Source: Ashinkailepas kermadecensis (lineage: Eukaryota; Arthropoda; Thecostraca; Neolepadidae). From it: a stretch of DNA of 64,000 nt. The position numbers and the translations under genes are program-made. Numbering within the stretch: the stretch's first letter is position 1; each line of letters opens with the position of its first letter. Under the pieces are notes generated by a model that searched no databases, was not told the origin of the DNA, and worked only from the letters and a program-made list of their open reading frames with translations. The stretch spans positions 1-64,000 of the forward strand of contig JAOTOM010004383.1 in the NCBI GenBank assembly GCA_034440615.1, in the 5' to 3' direction. Of this stretch, positions 56,392-64,000 are shown piece by piece.

Positions 56392-58978
56392 GGTTGTGTG
56401 AGGCGTATGTCACGGCTGTGTGAGACGTGTAACACGGCTGTGTGAGGCGTGTGACACGGCTGTGCGAGGCGTGTGACACGGCTGTGTGAGGCGTATGTCA
56501 CGGCTGTGTGAGACGTGTAACACGGCTGTGTGAGGCGTGTGACACGGCTGTTGAGGCGTATGTCACGGCTGTGTGAGGCGTGTGACACGGCTGTGTGAGG
56601 CGTATGTCACGGCTGTGTGAGGCGTGTGACACGGCTGTGTGAGGCGTGTGACACGGCTGTGTGAGGCGTATGTCACGGCTGTGTGAGGCGTGTGACACGG
56701 CTGTGTGAGGTGTGTGACATGGCTGTGTGAGGTGTGTGACACGGCTGTGTGAGGTGTGTGACACGGCTGTGTGAGGCGTATGTCACGGCTGTGTGAGGCG
56801 TGTGACACGGCTGTGTGAGGCGTATGTCACGGCTGTGTGAGGCGTGTGACACGGCTGTGTGAGGCGTGTGACACGGCTGTGTGAGGCGTATGTCACGGCT
56901 GTGTGAGACGTGTAACACGGCTGTGTGAGGCGTGTGACACGGCTGTGTGAGGTGTGTGACATGGCTGTGTGAGGCGTATGTCACGGCTGTGTGAGGCGTG
57001 TGACACGGCTGTGTGAGGCGTATGTCACGGCTGTGTGAGGCGTGTGACACGGCTGTGTGAGGCGTGTGACATGGCTGTGTGAGGCGTGTGACACGGCTGT
57101 GTGAGGCGTGTGACACGGCTGTGTGAGGCGTGTGACACGGCTGTGTGAGGCGTGTGACACGGCTGTGTGAGGCGTGTGACATGGCTGTGTGAGGCGTGTG
57201 ACACGGCTGTGTGAGGCGTGTGACATGGCTGTGTGAGGCGTGTGACACGGCTGTGTGAGGCGTGTGACACGGCTGTGTGAGGCGTGTGACACGGCTGTGT
57301 GAGGCGTATGTCACGGCTGTGTGAGGCGTGTGACACGGCTATGTGAGGCGTGTGACATGGCTGTGTGAGGCGTGTGACACGGCTGTGTGAGGCGTGTGAC
57401 ACGGCTGTGTGAGGCGTATGTCACGGCTGTGTGAGGCGTGTGACACGGCTGTGTGAGGCGTGTGACACGGCTGTGTGAGGCGTATGACACGGCTGTGTGA
57501 GGTGTGTGACACGGCTGTGTGAGGTGTGTGACACGGCTGTGTGAGGTGTGTGACATGGCTGTGTGAGGTGTGTGACACGGCTGTGTGAGGTGTGTGACAC
57601 GGCTGTGTGAGGTGTGTGACATGGCTGTGTGAGGTGTGTGACACGGCTGTGTGAGGTGTGTGACACGGCTGTGTGAGGCGTATGTCACGGCTGTGTGAGG
57701 CGTGTGACACGGCTGTGTGAGGCGTGTGACACGGCTGTGTGAGGCGTATGTCACGGCTGTGTGAGACGTGTAACACGGCTGTGTGAGGCGTGTGACACGG
57801 CTGTGCGAGGAGTGTGACACGGCTGTGTGAGGTGTGTGACATGGCTGTGTGAGGCGTGTGACACGGCTGTGTGAGGCGTGCGACACGGCTGTGTGAGGCG
57901 TGTGACACGACTGTGTGAGGCGTGTGACACAGCTGTGTGAGGCGTGTGACACGGCTATGTGAGGTGTGTGACATGCCTGTACGAGTCGTGTGACACGGCT
58001 GTGTGAGGTGTGTGACACGGCTGTGTGAGGAGTGTGACACGGCTGTGTGAAGCGTGTGACACGGCTGTGTGAGGCGTATGTCACGGCTGTGTGAGACGTG
58101 TAACACGGCTGTGTGAGGCGTGTGACACGGCTGTGTGAGGTGTGTGACACGGCTGTGTGAGGTGTGTGACATGGCTGTGTGAGGCGTGTGACACGGCTGT
58201 GTGAGGCGTGCGACACGGCTGTGTGAGGCGTGTGACACGGCTGTGTGAGGCGTGCGACACGGCTGTGTGAGGCGTGTGACACGACTGTGTGAGGTGTGTG
58301 ACATGGCTGTGTGAGGCGTGTGACACGGCTATGTGAGGTGTGTGACATGCCTGTACGAGTCGTGTGACGCGGCTGTGTGAGGTGTGTGACACGGCTGTGT
58401 GAGGAGTGTGACACGGCTGTGTGAAGCGTGTGACACGGCTGCGTGAGGTGTGTGACATGGCTGTGTGAGGCGTGTGACACGGCTGTGTGAGGCGTGTGAC
58501 ACGGCTGTGCGAGGCGTGTGACACGGCTGTGTGAGGCGTGTGACACGGCTGTGCGAGGCGTGTGACACGGCTGTGCGAGGCGTGTGACACGGCTGCGTGA
58601 GGTGTGTGGCACGGCTGTGCGAGGCGTGTGACACGGCTGTGTGAGGCGTGTGACACGGCTGTGCGAGGCGTGTGACACGGCTGTGCGAGGAGTGTGACAC
58701 GACTGTGTGAGGAGTGTGGCACGGCTTTGTGAGGTGTGAGACGGCTGTGTGAGGTGTGTGACACGGCTGTGCGAGGCGTGTGACACGGCTGTGCGATGAG
58801 TGTGGCACGGCTGTGCGAGGAGTGTGACACGGCTGTGTAAGGTGTGTGACATGGCTGTGTGAGGCCTGTGACACAGCTGTGTGAGGCGTGTGACACAGCT
58901 GTGTGAGGAGTGTGACACGGCTGTGTAAGGCCTGTGACACGGCTATGTGAGGCGTGTGACACAGCTGTGTGAGGCGTA
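56392..58978. repeat. 22-bp minisatellite, main block (about 117 copies), 374-bp higher-order period
   Basis: Units GACACGGCTGTGTGAGGCGT plus GT with ordered variants (GTATGTCACGG, GAGACGTGTAACACGG). The rare variant ACATGCCTGTACGAGTCGTG occurs at 57971 and 58345, exactly 374 bp or 17 units apart, within matching neighbourhoods. Units become more variable toward the right edge. Frames up to 535 codons are artefacts. Confidence 0.98.
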
Positions 58979-59047
58979 TGACGTCCCACTCGGTCCCCAG
59001 TCTCGCCGCCGCGCCGACCGGTCTGCGCGGCCACTGGCCAACGTCAC

Positions 59048-59095
59048 CGACCCGTGATGTCACCGGATCATGATCCGTGATGTCACCGGATCATG
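59048..59095. repeat. Short tandem duplication with palindrome
   Basis: CCGTGATGTCACCGGATCAT occurs twice in tandem, joined by GAT; the junction GGATCATGATCC is palindromic. Confidence 0.85.
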
Positions 59096-59259
59096 GTCTC
59101 GCAGACCGAGCGCGCGTTGATTAATTAGCGGCGCGGCCGCGAGCAATGGCGGCAGCGCAACGAGCAGCGCATGACGAGCACCATTTATGCGCCGGCAGGC
59201 GAGTGGGCTGGCAATTTCTTGGATTCCAGCTGGGATTGCCGCCGACACCCCGCGCCCAT

Positions 59260-59540
59260 TTGCACCGGCCGCGCGCCTTCGGACATCTCGCCAGGCAGAT
59301 GAGGTCCAAGCAGTGGCAGCCCAGCAGCAGGAGCCGCCGGCCGCGCGCCTTCAGACATCTCACCAGGCAGATGAGGTCCAAACAGTGGCAGCCCAGCAGC
59401 GGGAGCCGCCGGCCACGCGCCTTCGGATATCTCGCCAGGCGGATGAGGTCTAAACAGTGGCAGTCCAGCATCGGGAGCCGCCGGCCGCGCGCCTTCGGAC
59501 ATCTCGCCAAGCGGATGAGGTCCAAACAGTGGCAGCCCTG
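59260..59540. repeat. 72-bp minisatellite, 4 copies
   Basis: GCGCGCCTTCGGACATCTCG recurs with variants at 59271, 59343, 59415 and 59487; each is followed by GATGAGGTC(C/T)AA(G/A)CAGTGGCAG. Confidence 0.95.
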
Positions 59541-59689
59541 AAGCACGGCAGCGGCGGCCGACGTCCGCCCGCCGACGTCCGCCCGCCGACGAATCGCAAC
59601 AATTAGCGCGGCGGCAATCATTTGGGCCGCAGCAGGAACTGGTGTAATTGGCGCTGCGGCGATGGCGTGATGATCGGCCGGGTTAACGA

Positions 59690-60135
59690 GCGGCCGTGTC
59701 CCTGGCGAGAAGAGCCGACGATCAGGACGGCCGTGTCCCTGGTGAGACGAGCCGACGATCAGGTGGGCCGTGTCCCTGGCGAGACGAGCCGACGATCAGG
59801 ACGGCCGTGTCTCTGGCGAGAAGAGCCGACGATCAGGACGGCCGTGTCCCTGGCGAGAAGAGCCGACGATCAGGACGGCCGTGTCCCTGGTGAGACGAGC
59901 CGTCGATCAGGACGGCCGTGTCCCTGGCGAGCGAGCCGAGGATCAAGACGGCCGTGTCCCTGGTGAGACGAGCCGTCGATCAGGACGGTCGTGTCCCTTG
60001 CGAGCGAGCCGAGGGTCAAGACGGCCGTGTCCCTGGTGAGACGAGCCGACGATCAGGACGGCCGTGTCCCTGGTGAGACGAGCCGACGATCAGGGGGGCC
60101 GTGTCCCTGGCGAGCGAGCCGAGGATCAAGACGGC
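59690..60135. repeat. 37-bp minisatellite, about 12 copies
   Basis: Units contain GACGGCCGTGTCCCTGG, GAGACGAGCCGACGATCAG; GCGAGCGAGCCGAG variants mark some units. Confidence 0.96.
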
Positions 60136-61010
60136 CGAGACGACCGCATAGTTAGGCGCACCTGCTCAACCTCCGCCGCTTCAGTTCGAATGAGGCGATA
60201 GCGATGTGGCCGGAGGCGTCGCCCGGGGCACTCCGTTTATTTCGGGCACCGAACATCATCTCTGGCCACGTCACGCACCTTGTGAGCCCAATCTCAAGCC
60301 GGGATGTTTCCTGGAAGTCGTACGGACATAGCTGGTCGCCAACCGGCGGCTCGGTTGACATGGGGCTCCTTGAGCTTTAGGTCACGGGCTCTCCATATCC
60401 ATACCGAAAGCAATACAACAGGCTATCAAGATCAATTCAGCTGTGGAAATGGCATAACAGGGGTATTTCAAAGCATGTTTTTTTTCGTCTCAGCACAATT
60501 TCTATTAACAGTAATTGAAAAATGTGGAAAACCGTGTCCTTATCAAGTGGTTAGCGTTACTGCCAGGGTAGGACACAGCCAAAATATCGATCTATTTCAG
60601 AGTATTATTTAGTGAACTTGCTAATGTGGCTTCCATCTTCAGCTGGGAAGCAGGCGTGTAAACGTTCCTATATTTAACTACTCACTTCATAGACCTCATA
60701 TAGGTCGCCATAGAGTTGTGCACCTTTGTGTTTACAACTGGTTCATTACATTTACAGCGCAATTTGATCAACCTTCCCACTAATTCAGCTTCACGAAGCA
60801 ATGCCACAACAAATTGCCACAATAAAATGCCATTTATTGCACCCCGAAACCTTCCGCAGTTTACAACATCGAACCATGCAGCAGGCTGGCAAGTTATAGC
60901 AGCTCATTTGATAGCATCGCGCCGGCGAGCAGCCGACGCTCTGATGGATGTAATCGAGTTCATCTTGTCATGCGATTTAAGATGATAACGTGTGCTCACA
61001 TGCAGGTGTG
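60136..61010. other. Unique noncoding DNA
   Basis: No gene or element recognised. Confidence 0.5.
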
Positions 61011-61011
61011 G

Positions 61012-61212
61012 CCGAGGTCACACGTCACATGACATGTGCGAAGTCACATGTCACATGTCACATGATGTGGCCGAGGTCACATGTCACATGACGTGGCTTG
61101 GGTCACATGTCACATGATATGGCAGAGGTTACATGTCACATGACGTGACCGAGATCACATGTCACATGACGTGGCCGAGGTCACATGTCACATGATATGA
61201 CCGAGGTCATGT
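61012..61212. repeat. 26-bp repeat, about 7 copies
   Basis: Units contain GAGGTCACATGTCACATGAC followed by GTGGCC or ATGACC. CACATGTCACATG gives each unit local dyad symmetry. Confidence 0.93.
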
Positions 61213-61299
61213 TCGCGCTCAGGGCTCCTATGCCTAGTACAAACTAGTGCAGGTAGTGTTTTGCATCCGAATTTTCTATCAACAGACTCACACAAAAAG

Positions 61300-61445
61300 A
61301 AGGTTGGATGCCATCAGGCGGGGGTTCGATACCATGAGGCGGAGGTTTGATGCCATCAGGCGAAGGTTTAATGCCATCAGGCGGAGGTTTGATGCCATCA
61401 GGCGGAGGTTTGATGCCATCAGGCGGAGGTTTGATGTCATTAGGC
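61300..61445. repeat. 21-bp minisatellite, 7 copies
   Basis: Units GATGCCATCAGGCGGAGGTT plus T. Confidence 0.95.
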
Positions 61446-61734
61446 GCAATATTCAACAACAACCAAACGTTGCATGCAATGTCAATTTCCGACAAAGGTG
61501 TCAACATTGAACATCCATTGGAAATGCATCTTGTGGGAGACGACGGCACTAAACAAAGCAAAAAAACTACAACGGTAATGTTTGGGGAGTAAATTGCACA
61601 TATCAGTATGCTGCAGCAATGGATGAACAGTTGATTTAGCTGAAGTGTGTTCTTTTCTTTCACATGTCGAGCGAGGCAGACCATCCACAATGCTTGTATG
61701 GATGCTTAGATATGTGTGTGAAACATGTGTGCTT

Positions 61735-61786
61735 GTGTGCATGTGTGTATGCGTGCGTGCGTGCGTGCGTGCGTGCGCGCGGGAGC

Positions 61787-61819
<33 letters not shown>

Positions 61820-61822
61820 TAT
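61735..61822. repeat. GTGC/GT microsatellite
   Basis: (GTGC)n then (GT)n, alternating purine/pyrimidine and potentially Z-DNA-forming. Confidence 0.95.
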
Positions 61823-62690
61823 GCATTCGTAAAACATCATGATAATCATGTACAAACACAGAGCGAATCTGATTTGCAAAGTCATTACCATCAGGCTGTT
61901 ACGATTTACTGGTAACCACATGACACGAATACATTTTAAACATCCACTATGGATCACTCCAAGTTGACGCATTGCACAGCTTACTGCGCCTTCCCTAATT
62001 GCTATATCAATTGGCGATGTACCTTCAATTGGTATGGCCACCCGCCGACTTACATCACCTCCGTTTTCCAAGGAACAATGGCGTCAGAGGCTAAATTGAA
62101 CCGCTTGAGTTGTTGATCAGATAGTGTGACCCCTAAGGGGCAGAGATAATGGTAACTGGCTGATTAATTGAGGACGATCACGAGTGAATTCCGTGCAATG
62201 CGCCAGCCACATTGCACCTCTCCCGACTCGACGTGGATCCCACCTCTGCCTACCAGACCTGCTGCGTCTGTAGGAGTCACAGACACCAGTCGACGGGGGT
62301 CAATAAATGAAAGAAACGTAAATAATGTTGAATCAGCTAACACGAAAACAAAGGCGACACCGTAACAATAGACTTCGTGTTGTGTAAAGACTCGCAGATG
62401 ATATTTTTCATTATTTGCACGTGACTACAATTTTCCTAATTTTGCGTAAAAAAGAGTGAGTGGGCTACTAGTACTTGGTGGTCGAAAAAGTCTTCAATCT
62501 ATCACAAGCCTGGGAGACAAATATCACCTGATGTCAGTTAAAATGAGACGCAAAGGCGACAACCGGAACCAAACTGTGTGCCGGCAAATGAAACAAATAG
62601 CCTCCATTTTTAACACACCGATTCAATAGGAAAACCGTGCTAGTGGCTTCTACGCCCAGCACGCTCAGAAGACCAGCTTCATCTAATCGG
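61823..62690. other. Unique noncoding DNA
   Basis: No gene or element recognised. Confidence 0.5.
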
Positions 62691-62910
62691 TATGTGTCCT
62701 GACAATTTCTGACGACGGATACCGATATTGTGGTATGTGTTCTGACAATTTCTGACAACAGCTACCAAGATTATAGTACGTGTTCCGACAATGTCTGACG
62801 ACGGATACCGGTATTGTGGTATGTGTTCCGACAATTTCTGACGAAGGATACCAAGATTGTGGTATGTGTTCCGGAAATTTCTGACGACGGATACCGACAT
62901 TGCGTTTCTG
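62690..62910. repeat. 43-bp minisatellite, 5 copies
   Basis: GACGACGGATACCGA with TTGTGGTATGTGTTC and GACAATTTCT recurs at 62711, 62754, 62797, 62840 and 62883. Confidence 0.95.
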
Positions 62911-63261
62911 TGAAAGACAACATTGAACTTACAATCTCTGCCTGGTACCCCTATGTACCCAGGGTGGGTGCCCATGTCGTGAAAAGTGTGATGAGTGATG
63001 TGTGGTCATCTACACAGAGTGATGTGTGGTCGTCACACGTACCGAGACTTCACATATGTGCAAAGGACTATGTGCTTGCACACCACGTCTTTGTACCCTA
63101 AGTCACATAAATGACGGAACTACGTCATATATGTGCCGAATTGTACCTGGGACATGAATTCCTCTGTCAGAATCCGTTATGGAATGCAATTATTATACTG
63201 AATCAAGGTAGCCATTTATCCAACTGACTAGAAGACTAAAATACTATGTCATTCAAACGGC
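62911..63261. other. Unique noncoding DNA
   Basis: Small direct repeats (AGTGATGTGTGGTC twice near 62994-63030). Nothing else. Confidence 0.5.
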
Positions 63262-63738
63262 AGACCTAGGTGTAACAAAACTATGTCATCAAAACGGCAG
63301 TGCTGGGTAAAACATGCCATTGAATCGGCAGTGCTGGATACAAAACTGGCTATTCAAACCGCAGTCCCGTGTAAAAGAATATGCAATTGAAACGACAGTC
63401 CTGGGTAGGAGACTATGCCATTCAAACGGCAGTCCTGGGTGAGAGACTATGTCATTTAATCGGCAGTCCTGGGCAGGAGACAATGCCACTCAAACGGCAG
63501 TCGTGGGTAGGAGACTATGCCATTCAAACGGCAGTCCTGGGTAAGAGACTATGCCATTCAAACGGCAGTCCGGGGTAAGAGACTATGCCATTCAAACGGC
63601 AGTCCGGGTTAAGAGACTATGCCATTCAAACGGCAGTCCGGGGTAAGAGACTATGCCATTCAAACGGCAGTCCGGGGTAAGAGACTATGCCATTCAAACG
63701 GCAGTCCGGGGTAAGAGACTATGCCATTCAAACGGCTT
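63262..63738. repeat. 34-bp minisatellite, about 14 copies
   Basis: Units GACTATGCCATTCAAACGGC then AGTCCGGGGTAAGA. Divergence is high at the left and low at the right, suggesting recent growth at the right end. Confidence 0.97.
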
Positions 63739-63837
63739 ACGGGTGTGAGTGGTGCTAACTTGAACACATTACATTACTGAAGGATATAAACCATAGAAGG
63801 ATGTTCACCGTCGCCCGTGTGGCGACTGGAGCGGTTG

Positions 63838-64000
63838 TTGGACCCTCCTAAGGCGCTGTTGGACCCTCCTAAGGTGCTGTTGGACCCTCTTAAGGTGCTG
63901 TTGGACCCTCCTAAGGTGCTGTTGGACACTCCTAAGGTGTTGTTGGATCCTCCTAAGATGTTGTTGGACCCTCCTAATGTGCTGTTGGACCCTCTTAAGG
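63838..64000. repeat. 21-bp minisatellite, about 8 copies, runs off the window
   Basis: Units GTTGGACCCTCCTAAGGTGC plus T, still repeating at the last base. Confidence 0.95.

Noticed and set aside
57311..58918. 535-codon minus-strand frame with SHASHSRVTRLTQP repeats
   Set aside because: Product of the 22-bp DNA repeat; a 66-bp protein period is just three units, and neighbouring frames are also open.

Overview
Eukaryotic (metazoan) nuclear DNA, most likely from an invertebrate. The evidence is indirect: no operons or bacterial-style genes, fragments of CR1/Jockey-type LINEs and Penelope-like elements, tRNA-derived SINEs, DNA-transposon termini with target-site duplications, long AT, GA/CT and GT microsatellites, and very many GC-rich minisatellites. 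The species cannot be named from the window. I found no convincing host protein-coding gene. Nearly all long open frames are by-products of tandem repeats.

Layout. 0-2.8 kb: AT microsatellite and featureless DNA. 2.8-8.4 kb: a 26/27-bp minisatellite passing into a 24-bp array with a 192-bp higher-order period, then a 38-bp array. 8.4-10.3 kb: a 5'-truncated CR1-like LINE (minus strand) inserted inside the 38-bp array, which resumes beyond it. 10.8-11.1 kb: one of three copies of a dispersed, noncoding repeat family (others at 41.4-42.2 and 51.8-52.5 kb). 14.6-15.3 kb: two Penelope-like relics in opposite orientation. 16.8-18.0 kb: a second, heavily decayed LINE reverse transcriptase. 18-21 kb: GA microsatellite and 27-, 70- and 39-bp arrays. 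22.1-22.3 kb: a SINE with perfect 14-bp target-site duplications. 23-26.6 kb: 26-bp and 36-bp arrays, a 200-bp CT tract and a TTAA-bounded inverted-repeat element.

27.4-31.7 kb is the best candidate for something new: a 4.3-kb element bounded by perfect 25-bp terminal inverted repeats, lying between AT microsatellites, and carrying the only convincing protein gene of the window, a DDE-type transposase-like gene. That gene is broken by a 16/19-bp tandem duplication and ends at a TAA beyond which the frame stays open for 83 codons. 32.2-37.0 kb is a second element, 4.8 kb, with hAT-like termini directly abutted by the 8-bp duplication ACCCCTGG. Its interior is a 21-bp minisatellite plus an older, decayed array, with no transposase seen.

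37-64 kb is mostly further minisatellites (unit lengths 16-72 bp), including a 17-bp array that becomes part of a 48-bp array, a 1.6-kb 39-bp array, and a 2.8-kb 22-bp array with a 374-bp higher-order period. By my tally of the listed coordinates, roughly a third of the window is tandem repeat. Coordinates of repeat edges are read by eye and may be off by part of a unit.
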